Positions 1-10,889 of a stretch of 64,000 nucleotides of DNA are shown in pieces. Below the pieces are notes generated by a model, which had not been told where the DNA came from, ran no database searches, and saw only the letters and a program-made list of their open reading frames with translations. Within the stretch, counting starts at the first letter, position 1. Each line of letters starts with the position of its first letter. Source of the stretch: Perca fluviatilis (Eukaryota > Chordata > Actinopteri > Perciformes > Percidae). Made by a program: the position numbers and the translations under genes. The stretch covers positions 8,539,076 to 8,603,075 of the forward strand of contig NC_053115.1 in NCBI RefSeq assembly GCF_010015445.1, read 5' to 3'.

Positions 1-331
1 GAGATTTAGCTGATCTAGGGCAGAGTAGTAGTTCAGTCAACACCACAGTGCTTCCTCAATTTTCAAAAAACAGAAGAAAATCATAAAATAGAGAGGAGAA
101 ATGATGAGAAAGTTAAAATGGAAGGCAAGAACATCAAAACTCAGAGGGGACTGGAGACATTTTTAACAGCAACAGAAAGAAAGAGAGATAGATGGTACAA
201 GCGACTAGGCCCAGTTGTTGTATTTTTCTCTATCAGGCAGCGGCCTTTTATGTGGCATTGGTAGAGGAAGTAGAGGAAAGATTACATTAGCAATGATAAA
301 GTGACCAATGCCATGCCGTGTCTTACCATCA

Positions 332-363
332 GGCACACACACACGCACACACACACACACAAC
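332..363. repeat. CA-rich microsatellite
   Basis: Short interrupted (CA)n tract. The A2 counterpart near 27,057-27,090 differs by small indels. Confidence 0.9.
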
Positions 364-937
364 ACAGCAGATTACACCGAAAAACACCTAAAACTCAGAT
401 AACACTGTGGACTGCAGTTGACAGCTGATATCACATGCCAGGGAAAAATGTCAGATTTTCACTAAATAAAAACCCGGTGTGAAGGGCTAAAGCTACATGG
501 TCCTCTTTCTGTTCAGCAACCAAATTAAGTAAATTGTTAAAAAGTTAAATTTTTCCTATAAAACTTTTGTATTTTGTACAGTTGTTGCTAAAGTTGGTAT
601 CAGTTATAGCTAAAATACTGAAACAAGGTCGCAGAACTTTTATGCTAAAATGTTAAAAGGTCAAATAAAAACAATCACAAATGTTCCTCAGACAAATTGC
701 GTTGCTATTTACTTTGCGGTCTCAAAATGTTCAAAAGAGACATTTTCTGGGCCATGATGTTTTGTGCTCATTTCTCACACTGCCTCCGCTTTCACCCCTC
801 ACTCATTCTGCCTCTCCTCCCCGCTCTCTTCCTCGCAAAGCAGTCTCCTTCTCCTGTTCTGGTGCCTTATCTGATGGGAGCTCTGCCACTGTTTGCATAA
901 AACACTGTTTATAAGGGGTTGCATATGTTAAAACATT

Positions 938-939
<2 letters not shown>

Positions 940-985
<46 letters not shown>
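940..985. repeat. (AC)n microsatellite
   Basis: Uninterrupted AC dinucleotide tract of about 46 bp. The A2 counterpart is at 27,664-27,709. Confidence 0.97.
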
Positions 986-988
<3 letters not shown>

Positions 989-1635
989 TTATACACGTAC
1001 AAGTTGAGCTGTTCTGACCTTGCTAAAAAGCTGTGCAACTGACGTGCAGTAGATTTGTTTAAATAAGGCTTTTTCTTTAATATTCTCAAAGAAAAGGGTA
1101 ATACACCACACCACAGACAGTTAACAGGATTATAAAGCTTTTACCGTAATACTTACCTAATACTCAAGTTAATTGATTTACTAATTTATTTTACAAATAA
1201 TATTACTCTACCTCATGTTTGTTATTAATGTAGATGTACCTATGGGCTGAAATATGTGCCACCAGAAACTGAATTTGAATCATTTATATTTGAATTTGAA
1301 TTGCACTTAGTAATTGCACTGAAAAACTGAATTTGAATCACATAATTTTAAATAGTTTTGTTTAATTTGAATCATTGCATTGAAAAACTGAATCTGAATA
1401 GTATAATTTGAAATTGAATTTATTAGTTTGGAACTGAAGTCCAATAAAATTTGATCCTCACTGAAAATATATATCTTCACATTCAGTTCTCACAATTCAA
1501 ATTCAGTTCTCAAAATTCAATTTCAAGTTACTGTGACAGACATCCGGGTAGTTGAAGAATGAAGGAAGAGCAATCGAGCGCAGATCGATAGATAGCGTTC
1601 ACTGGCGCAGATACACAGGACTCCTCTTCGCCCAA

Positions 1636-1684
1636 ATCAGCACCTATGTTTTGGAGCACTGTGCTCCAAAACATAGGTGCTGAT
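1636..1684. repeat. Perfect 49-nt hairpin in left TIR
   Basis: A 24-base arm is followed by one base and then its exact reverse complement. The same hairpin, with a different central base, is in the right TIR at 5,228-5,268 (arms partly decayed) and in A2 at 31,925-31,973 (perfect). Confidence 0.95.
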
Positions 1685-2326
1685 TCGGAGAACACGTAAA
1701 TGTCATTGCATGCTTGCGTCATTGAAAATGTTTCGCCTTCACATCCGCACTGCATTTCAAAACACTGGACGAAATGGATGTGGAACTGTGAACGGTGCTG
1801 TTCAGTTTTTTAGTTGAGATGGAGAAAGTGAACCAGCGTCAGTCTGCTTGCAGGAGGAGAATATTCTGTCGGCAACTTTGCCTGCAAGGTGCTAAGGTAG
1901 GTAATGTTACCGACACTGATAGGCTATAATGTAAGCAATAGTCGTGTTCTTTTATTTATCCCATGTCAATAAATTAAAAACTCGTGGGAGTTCATGTTTG
2001 TAGTTGTCATAACACTTACCGGTAAGGAGAATTGCATTAATTAATGTTAATTACATTAAGCTTACAGTAGCTAAAAAAGCTTCTAGCTTTCAAACAAATG
2101 CGGCGCAAAATGTGTATCATCACATCACAAAATTCAATTTCAAGTTACTGTGACAGACATCCGGGTAGTTAAAGGACGAAGGAAGAGCAATCGAGCGCAG
2201 ATCGATAGACAGAGTTCAGTGGCGCAGATACACAGGACTCCTCTTCAGCCAATCAGCACCTACGTTTTGGAGCACAGTTCGCGCTCCCAAATCACCCCTT
2301 TGCCGGCTCGTTAAAAAAAAATAACA

Positions 2327-3102
2327 ATGGCGGACGTAAGCGGAGTCGGAGTCGAACTGTTTGCCGTACATTTGTTATCACCGTTAATGTGTTACATCAA
2401 TGTAAAGCTAAATGCTTTAATGCTGGTACAAATTGCTATTAATAATTAGATACATCCCAAACTAACGTTAGGCTAACTGAACCTATCATTTAACATTAGG
2501 CTTTTAGCTGGGTTGCTGTCTTTGTTACATTTGTGTTTGTAAAGTTTAATGTCCGTGGCATTTTCATCTCTTTTTATATGCCGTACTGTATATGCGATTA
2601 CTAGCAGAGATTTAGAAATTGGTGTGTTTATCAGTTGTAGCCGCGGATGGGAGGTAAATCTGCAACCGTGTTAACTTCACTAGCAATGTTAAATGAAAGC
2701 TAAAATGTATGAGTAGTTTCCCATGCAAAAAGTATAACGTTCTGTAATGTTACGTTATAGCATTCATAACGGTAAACATCTTTTTCATGTTTGCTGTCTT
2801 TTAACAGGGACTAAGGAACAAACGGAGGTGGTCACTGTGGATGGAAAAGCCACAGCAGCAACTTGGCCCTGGTTTGCCAACATGGATGAGGCATTAGGGC
2901 AGTCTACAGAAGTCTGATTGCCCCAATCCAAGAGGACAAACCAGAGCCAAGCACTGCAGCATCACCAGAAGGGAGAGATGAGAAGGAAGGAAAGGGAAAG
3001 CAAAAGACAAGAGAGCAAGGAGACAGAGGCCAAAGAGAGATGTTGAATAGATTATTTGCTATATTAGAGATTGGCATTCAAAAAAGAAATGCATTAAATT
3101 AA
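2327..3102 (+). pseudogene. Remnant of a two-exon coding region inside the long-TIR element
   Basis: A start codon at 2,327 opens MADVSGVGVELFAVHL. After an AT-rich gap, a splice-acceptor-like 'ttttaacag' ends at 2,807. The following stretch reads VVTVDGKATAATWPWFANMD and then hits a stop after EALGQSTEV. A shifted frame from about 2,920 continues LIAPIQEDKPEPSTA, a charged linker, and REMLNRLFAILE before a stop at 3,100-3,102. The layout (aromatic segment ending ANMDEALGQ, acidic/basic linker, short C-terminal helix) resembles Myb/SANT-like proteins carried by fish transposons, but the DNA-binding part itself is not visible. The same frame break occurs in A2 (29,515-29,809), so it predates the duplication or is shared by both haplotypes. 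Confidence 0.45.
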
Positions 3103-3492
3103 CTGGTTTGTCTGTGTCTTTAAGTTTTTGGGTGTGTATATAATATAAACGGTTTTTCAATGTCTATTTATTCCATCAAATTATGACCTGGACATAGGAA
3201 ACTTCTAACTGAATAATTATATTCAGATGCTACCTGTTTTAATAACTCGTTAGGTATACAAGCTCTAAAAAGACATTAATGAAACGTGTATATTTATTAT
3301 AACATTTACTCAAACATTACTATATACTGTACACAAGTATATTCAATATGAAGCGGCGATCAGACTCAGCTGCCGATGATGGTGTTGCTTCAAGACTGCA
3401 GACAGAAGGAGAAAGCTTTAGGTTAGTCCAGTAGTTATCCAACCTGTCCTGGTAAGATTAGAATTGTATCAAGTATATTTAAGCATACTGTA

Positions 3493-4525
3493 CAACACGG
3501 TCTCACGGCAGTTCGTGAAATGGTCCCATTATTTTTAATCTATTGAATCAACATTTTTGTCGTTTTTTTCGTGGTGGCCAGCACGAAATGGTCTATACGG
3601 AAATTAACGGGGAAAGCAAACCCCACACCCTGGGGGAGGACGCCTCACACGCCGGGAGATGGCTGCGGGGGACACGCGACAATAACGGGATGGTGGAGGT
3701 TGGGTTTAGGAAAAAACAACGGGGAAACAAAACGCTAAACGCAGGACGCGATCCCCGGCCTCGGGGGTGAAAGTCCGGAATTGTTTGACCCATCCACCAC
3801 TCCAACCAACCTCCTTACATGGATTTTCGGCATTTCATACTACTCGCTACCGTAGTCTTGCTGTGATCACGACATTTGCTTCCCATTTAAATACATTAGT
3901 TTACATTTTTGTGCTGGCCACCACGAAAAAAACGTCACCGTGAACACAAATCAATAGATTAAAGCTCCCATGACATGGTGCTCTTTCGATGCTTTTATAT
4001 AGACCTTAGTGGTCCCCTAATACTGTATCTACTGTAATTTCCCGAAATTCAGCCTCGGTGCAGAATTACAGCCACTAGAGCCAGTCCCACAATGAGCTTT
4101 ACTTAGGATGTGCCATTTCTGTGTCTGTAGCTATTGAGGAGGAGAGAGGGAGGGGCAAGGTGTAGGGTGGGGGTGTGGCCTTGACCAACTGCCACTTTGC
4201 TCCTTTGAAAGCCATGATGTGTCTCTCTCATGGTTGGGCCAAATTCTCTGGGCGGGCAAAGCAGAGAAAGGGGAGGTAACCTTTCCCCTTATGACCTCAT
4301 AAGGAGAAGATTCCAGATCGGCCCATCTGAGCTTTCATTTTCTCAAAGGCAGAGCAGGATACCCAGGGCTCGGTTTACACCTATCACCATTTCTAGCCAC
4401 TGGGGGACCATAGGCAGGCTGGGGGAACGCATATTAAGGTTAAAAAACCTCATAAAGTGAAATTTTCATGCCATGGGACATTTAAATAATGTGACCATTT
4501 CACGAACTGCCGTGAGACTGGGTTG
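3493..4525. mobile_element. Nested hAT-like non-autonomous element (A1)
   Basis: The ends are inverted copies: the left reads caac..ggtctcacggcagttcg and the right is its reverse complement. A 7-bp direct repeat TACTGTA flanks them (3,486-3,492 and 4,526-4,532), close to the 8 bp of hAT elements with one base lost. Inner inverted segments 'cgtggtggccagcacgaaa' and 'tgctggccaccacgaaa' extend the symmetry. It sits inside the 4.4-kb element and carries another MITE. No coding capacity was seen; the small ORFs here are not protein-like. Confidence 0.8.
3959..4485. mobile_element. Third-level MITE, common fish family (A1)
   Basis: Ends 'ttaaagctcccatgacatgg' and 'ccatgggacatttaa' are near-inverted copies. 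The interior contains text I recognise as a highly repeated spiny-rayed fish MITE (segments around 'ggggaccactaagg' and 'gtgataggtgtaaaccgag', read on the minus strand). No ORF of note. The exact target duplication is unclear. Confidence 0.7.
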
Positions 4526-5632
4526 TACTGTAACATGAAGGTACTTCATGTAACTGTAGTGGTGTAGTTTCTTCATCCTGGTCTTGACAGACAACTGTTG
4601 ACCATTTAACACACACCTACCTTTACTGTGTTAGTGGGTATTTACCAATGGGGTTGTTATTATGACTTTTCATATGTTGGTTGTAGCCTTGTAGCTTGTG
4701 TGGTTACAGTACTATTTAACCTTTCTCACTTGCAGTTTGCTGCATATCATACTGCCTGTGGTAGTTCATTAGCTGGTAGCGTTTACCTTGTAGTTGCTGA
4801 TCATATTTTGCGCCGCATTTGTTTGAAAGCTAGAAGCTTTTTTAGCTACTGTAAGCTTAATGTAATTAACATTAATTAATGCAATTCTCCTTACCGGTAA
4901 GTGTTATGACAACTACAAACATGAACTCCCACGAGTTTTAATTTATTGACATGGGATAAATAAAAGAACACGAATTATTGCTTACATTATAGCCTATCAG
5001 TGTCGGTAACATTACCTACCTTAGCACCTTGCAGGCAAAGTTGCCGGCAGAATATTCTCCCCTGCAGACTGACGCTGGTTCACCTTCTCCATCTCAACTA
5101 AAAACTGAACAGCACCGTTCACAGTTCCACATCCATTTCGGTCCAGTGTTTTGAAATGCAGTGCGGATGTGAAGGCGAAACATTTTCAATGACGCAAGCA
5201 TGCAATGACATTTACGTATTCTCGATCGCACCTATGTTTTGGAGCACAGTGCTCCAAAACATAGGTGCTGATTGGGCGAAGAGGAGTCCTGTGTATCGCG
5301 CCAGTGAACGCATTCTATCGATTCTGCCGATTGCTCTTCCTTCATTCTTCAACTACCCGGATGTCTGTCACAGTAACTTGAAATTGAATTTTGAGAACTG
5401 AATGTGAAGATATATATTTTCAGTGAGGATCAAATTTTATTGGACTTCAGTTCCAAACTAATAAATTCAATTTCAAATTATACTATTCAGATTCAGTTTT
5501 TCAATGCAATGATTCAAATTAAACAATACAATTTCAAATTATGTGATTCAAATTCAGTTTCTCAATGCAATTATTCAAGTTTAGCGATTCAAATTCAGTT
5601 TCTGGTGGCACATATTTCAGCCCATAGTGTAC

Positions 5633-8229
5633 TGTCAATATGACAAGATAAAAGAAACAGTACATTAAGTGTTATTACAGTTAAAATAATGAGGACTTAT
5701 GCATCAACTTTTAAAGTCCGATAAGACAAGGCAAAAGAGAACCAAATGGGCCAAACATTGTTTTGCATAAAAAAAGGGGTCAATAAATAGGTGACAAACA
5801 CCCTTCACGTTTCTAAATCCCAAAGTGACATCTTCAAATTTCTTGTTTTGTCAGACCAACAGAGCAAAACCCCAATGTATTAATGTACAACAACACAGAG
5901 GATAGCATTACATCCTCACATTTGAGAATGTTTTGCCTTTTTGCTTGATGAATGTACTTAAGTGATTCCTTCGTCTTTAAAATAGTTCTTGATCATTTTC
6001 TCTTGATTAATCGTCTCATAGTTTCAGCAGTAAATAGGAGCAGTCTCAGAAGTCATGACTACTTACATTTCATAAACATTGTATTAAGTTCACTCTGCCC
6101 TTTTGAGAAAGTAAAGGGCAGTGATAATTGCTGTGGCAGCAGCTCACACAAGCCATTAGTCTTTCCATCAGTCTCGCTTCATTTCCCCATTTGCCGGTGT
6201 GAGTTGACTGCTCTATTTTGCTCAAAGAAAATTCTTCCATTTATTTTCTCTGAAAATTAAGTTACTTCTGCAAATTTACACTAATTTACTAAACTTACGC
6301 AAACCTCAGGCTGCAGCCACTCAAAAGGGCCCTGCTGTTTGTTTTAACATGCAACTTGAACTCTGTGACTTTTACATCAACTCTTCCTCCACCCATGACC
6401 CATCGCCTCCCATTCTCCACCCCTCTCTATTCTTAGACCCTCAAACATTGATCAATGGTCCATGTGGTTCAAGCCAGGGACACCTTTCCCGTCTCGATTC
6501 AAATTATAAACCAGAGGGGGTATGACTAGTGAGATACATCAAGATGTGGGTTCGATTAGTCGACCACAGCAATTCCTGAGGGAAGTTTTCCTCTCAGCTC
6601 ACACCCCTAGAATATGGCTCCTTAATATCCTAACTGCAAACAATGGCTGTCTATGCTTTGGTTAGTCAAATCAACGTGTCTTTTCCTGTGTGGACAGAGC
6701 CCTTTAAACTGAGCAGCCAGGGAGTACGGTTCCCAGAAAGTTGAGGAGTGAGAGTTGTGTAGAGATTGGAAAGGGTGCTGTCAACAGAGACGAGCCTTTG
6801 CCCTGACACATGACCTGACTACTCGGGTTGTGTCGTGATAGCCTTCCTGAAGGTTATTCGAGTGCCAGCGGTGTTTCACATGACCTCCAACACATCACAT
6901 TCCTCAGGGCTAATATCATGAAGCCTCTTTCCTTGCGGTCCTTCTCCCAAACACACACTTTCACACCACTCACTTTTGCACACTCAAAGTCTGCTTATGT
7001 CACATCCAATCATTCAGTCAGTCTAACCACATAGACAGGGGGTCGATCATTTCTGTTTGATGAGTGAACATTAGACTGGGGTGGGGTTAGTGTCAATAGC
7101 TGAGTCATGGGGGTCAATGGAGACGATGGCGAGTGCAGGGGTCTAAACGTAACGCTTTTCGCTCGCCACGCGGACAAGATTATTATCATCATCATTAGAG
7201 CTGAGGGTACGGCGGCATGAGCTCATGAGGAGATGATGGTGCTCATTTGTCATGTCTATGAGGGGGAATAACACATTCACTCAACAAAAGTATAAAATGC
7301 ATCAGTCTGTACACATATTCTGTGTTTATAATGAATTATTTTCTTTGACAGATAAAAGTTAAAGATGCAAGAAATGTCAGTTTCTTGGCTATGCAGCGAA
7401 ACCGTAGTTTCCTGTTAACAGATGAAGGCTGGGTAAAATGGAATTTGATTTAATTTGGAAATTAAATTAAGAAACAGTTTATAGTTCAGAGTGTGGTGGT
7501 GCTTATTGTAAAACTGTACATTTGATCCATGTGTGTGTTTTTTTTTTAATTGTTTTATTTCAATCTGATTTCTATTAACTCTTTTGGTTTAATCCGTTTA
7601 TTTTTATTCAAAAATGTATCATCACTACGGGATATATGTTGAGATGTCAAGTGTAATTTTGACTACAATGTTGACTACAACGTAACAGTGGTGTTCAAAA
7701 ACTCAATAAAATACTAATTATAACAAGAAACAGTTTATAGTTAAAATAAACGGATGGGAATGTCTAATTTTGGTTAATTTAATGAATTACATGAAAAGCA
7801 GAATACTTTTAACGTTGATGCAAAAACCCTGTAAATCCATATATTGCCATAAAGATGTATTTCTCGTGGATTTTCAACATTGCCTGCAATGGTTACTGTA
7901 ATAGATAAACCATGTAGGGCTCGTGGAAACCATAATGGACCATTTTCCCTATTTTGTGACATTTTGTTGACAAAATGATGAATCAATTAATCAAGAAGAA
8001 AATCTGCAGATTAATCAATAATTAAAATAATTGTTATTTGTGGTACTATTAAGAAACAAGTTGCCAAGTGTTTTACAGAAGACATACAACCAAGAACAAA
8101 ATAAAAATAAATTAAAATGAAATACAATTATAAAACATGAAAAGTATGAATTAAAAAAGCAAAGAAATACAGGCTTAACAACAATTTAATAAGTCAAAAA
8201 TAACATTTTTTATAAAGGATTTAGAGATT
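5633..8229. other. Non-coding stretch of A1
   Basis: No exon, RNA gene or complete mobile element was recognised. AT-rich DNA dominates. From about 7,920 to 8,035 there is part of a common fish interspersed repeat with repeated 'gattaatc' words and 'ttttgtgacattttgttgacaaaatgat'; a related copy lies at 44,250-44,640. Confidence 0.6.
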
Positions 8230-8427
8230 CTTTTTTAAGATAATTTTTTAGGGCATTTTTGGCATTTATTTTTGACAGGACAGCTGAAGACATGAAAGGG
8301 GAGAGAGAGGGGGGGAATGACATGCAGCAAAGGGTCGCAGGTCAGAGTCCAACCCAGGCCCGCTGCGTCGAGGAGTAAACCTCTATATATGGGCGCCCAC
8401 TCTACCGACAGAGCTATCCGGGCGCCC
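8230..8427 (-). mobile_element. tRNA-derived SINE (A1)
   Basis: Read on the minus strand, the head begins gggcgcccggatagctc, with a box A-like tagctc..ggtagag and a box B-like gggttggactc, the internal promoter of tRNA-derived SINEs. The far end is a short T-rich (A-rich on minus) tail. A perfect 14-bp target duplication aggatttagagatt flanks it at 8,216-8,229 and 8,428-8,441. Confidence 0.9.
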
Positions 8428-8441
8428 AGGATTTAGAGATT

Positions 8442-10889
8442 TAAAAAATATCTTGCGTAGTTTCAAACATTTTGTATTTTAGTCTGCGTCCAGACTCGCA
8501 CAGAGCCTTTAAAGTCCCTCTGAGTGAAACCCGACTCAGTGCTCAACTTTCAGCGGATACACGGGGGTTAGTGTCTGGGTCCATTAGGGCAGGCTGGGGG
8601 TATTCCAGTGGTGCACCGAGGTCACGTGATGGGTTCCACAGCTCAGAAACTCTGCTTCCTTAAAGCTACAACAGGAAGCAGAATTTAGGGACAGACTAAT
8701 GGACAATCATTATGCTTTCTGGCCCCGTTCACTCCATTTGTTCTACTAGTGTGAGAACATAGAGCCTCTAGCCCCCTGGCACAAAAAGCGCAGTGGTATC
8801 TGCACTTTGTTCATTATGCTGCACAAGTGATAGCCCATTTTCCCATTTCTTGGCTTTTATTCATTTTAATTCATCCTTTAGTTGAGCCATTTCCCTGGGG
8901 CTTTGCTCTGCTCTGCTCAGTCTCCAGGTCTCTACTAGATCTTTTAGATCCCCTTTGATTGGTGGAACTGAATGAAACACTGAATAAATAAAAAGCTAAG
9001 TTTCCTCTGAACTAAACCATCATTAAATGTCACTGTCTTCAACTTTAATTTTCTGTTCTCTTTCAAAGTTAGATAACCCAATATTGTTTGTTAAAATGGC
9101 TGACAGCATTCTATCCTCCTGTCTCAGCACCTGTCCAGTCTGACTCAAATGCACCAAATGGATAAAAGAAAGGACGGGGTCCAGGCAATATGGCTACAAT
9201 TGTTAAAGTATGCTTGAGAGACAGCCAAAGAGACAGACCCACCAAACTGGGCCAAACAAAGAGAGCTCGGCTGAATGGTGTGTGTGTATTTGAGGGGGCA
9301 AGGATGGGAGATGTCAACATTTTTCTTTCAGAGTGCCCATCTCCATTTGCATAATTTCCATTCCCCACGAGCAACAAAGAAAGGAAGGAGATGCTCAAAC
9401 AAAACCAAATTGACAAGGGGAACAATGGTGCCTTGAAGGGGCATTTTAAGAGGGCTAAAATTCCCTAAATCATGGTTTAATATTTTGTCAGGCTAGTTTC
9501 GGAAAATGCTATTTTGCCAGAGCTCAGTCAGACTGCTTTGTCTGATTTGACACACAAAATACATTAAACCTGCACGTTCTTACATAATCCAAAAAAGAAA
9601 TAAAGAAAACAATGCCTTTCATTTCACTGCAGTATCCGTTGCCTTTGCTGAAACCAAAAATGAGCAGCAGCAACAGATGAAAGGCAGAGACGATGGTGGA
9701 CAAATCAATGATTAATGCTCATCCCTCCAAAGTTGAGTTTGAGATGCATAATTCACCAAAGACCACAACCCCCATGTCACATCAAAAGAGGGGTTAAAGA
9801 CAACAGGCCCGGGAACTACAGCTCAGATGGACAGTTGCATAAAAGCACACATGTTCACCAAAGGCTTGGGCTTAACTGGAAAAGTTTACAAATTAGGTCA
9901 ATATCTAAAGAGGGGTAATGAAAAAAAATGCAGATAGTTGTGGTTGCTGTATTAAGAGTTTGGTGAAAGCTTTGATGGTTAAAGGGACCCACACAGCTGG
10001 AAAAGGGGCAGGTGTAAGGAGTGAGAGGGCTGATGTGAGGGCGAATGAGCAGACAAAGATGGATGATGGATGGTGTTGATACAGGAAGCAGCAGCCCTGC
10101 TTTATCTAGGCAGCACAAGCCAGACCTGCCGGGGTGATGGGTGGGCTGTCAGCCCTTTGTTTATGGACCACCGCCCATCTCCCACCTCCTATGTACCCCA
10201 AAAGCCTAGATCACTCAAAAAATAGCTACTACCTCACCGCTTTTTGGTCTTTCCATCTCTGACGGTCTTCCTTTTTCATTTTCTTCGCTAACAGACGGCA
10301 TTTTGTCTTTCCAAGTTTGTTTCCAGATGTACAGTAGAATGAACTACAGGGTCAATCGACATTTATACATTGGCTGGCAACTGAAAAAAAAATATTACAT
10401 TAATTGTAATAATTTTAACTGTTGATAATGAACCGCGCCTTTGAGACATTTAAGTCCACGGAGGAGGGAGAAGACCGAGAGAGGCGGAGAAATAGGTTGT
10501 TCAATCCAACCATATCCCCACGAGTTGCACGCCCACCAATCCACTGGTTGGTTTATCAGTCTCCGACGGTGATTGCTGTTTTTAATCATTTTCTCTACAC
10601 GGTTTCTTCCACTCTATCAGTTCTTCCCACTCTTATCATCTAACCCCTCCTCACGCTGTCTCGTTCCCACCCCTTCTGTTCAGCACTGCCTCTGTTTCAT
10701 CATGTTTCTATGGAGTCAATCCTCACGCTGTGTCCAGCATTAGAGCTATCCCCAGATATTAAATAAAAACATTGGACGGTGAGTTTAAAATCTCCCATGT
10801 ATTGTTCTTCACCACCTTCACAATGAATTATCCGCCCACATCCCATTGGAATTAAAACTAACCAATTGTGTGGATCTAGCCTAAATAAC
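8442..10889. other. Non-coding stretch of A1
   Basis: No exon with splice sites or similarity to a known family was seen. Several GC-balanced, low-repeat segments (for example 9,430-9,560) look like possible conserved regulatory DNA, but sequence alone cannot show this. The last shared base with A2 is 10,889. Confidence 0.5.

Larger units (their letters stand above)
1240..5627. mobile_element. 4.4-kb DNA transposon with long terminal inverted repeats (A1)
   Basis: The left end starts ctatgggctgaaatatgtgcc and the right end finishes with its exact reverse complement. The inverted repeats run about 1,240-2,118 and 4,797-5,627. A 5-bp direct repeat TGTAC flanks both ends (1,235-1,239 and 5,628-5,632), the expected target duplication. 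The outer repeats are AT-rich with repeated 'aatttgaatt' words; the inner parts hold a perfect hairpin. Part of the inner left repeat (about 1,516-1,660) is repeated directly at 2,130-2,290. The interior has remnants of a spliced coding region and two nested elements but no transposase. TIR length and TSD size did not let me assign a superfamily. Confidence 0.88.
1..10889 (+). repeat. Large duplicated block, copy A1
   Basis: This stretch recurs at 26,726-37,605 in the same orientation. Matching landmarks are a transposon end at 1,240 and 27,963, a SINE at 8,230 and 34,920, and the last shared bases 'gcctaaataac' ending at 10,889 and 37,605. The copies differ by many 1-2 base indels, often in runs, and by a few larger changes: about 45 bp near 7,811 is absent from A2, and a 20-bp repeat unit near 32,100 is absent from A1. 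No host exon was recognised inside. The left edge is not seen because the first base of the window already lies inside the block. Confidence 0.97.

Noticed and set aside
8345..8427. Possible tRNA gene on the minus strand
   Set aside because: Box A and box B resemblance is present, but a 14-bp target duplication, an A-rich tail and a body longer than a tRNA identify a SINE.
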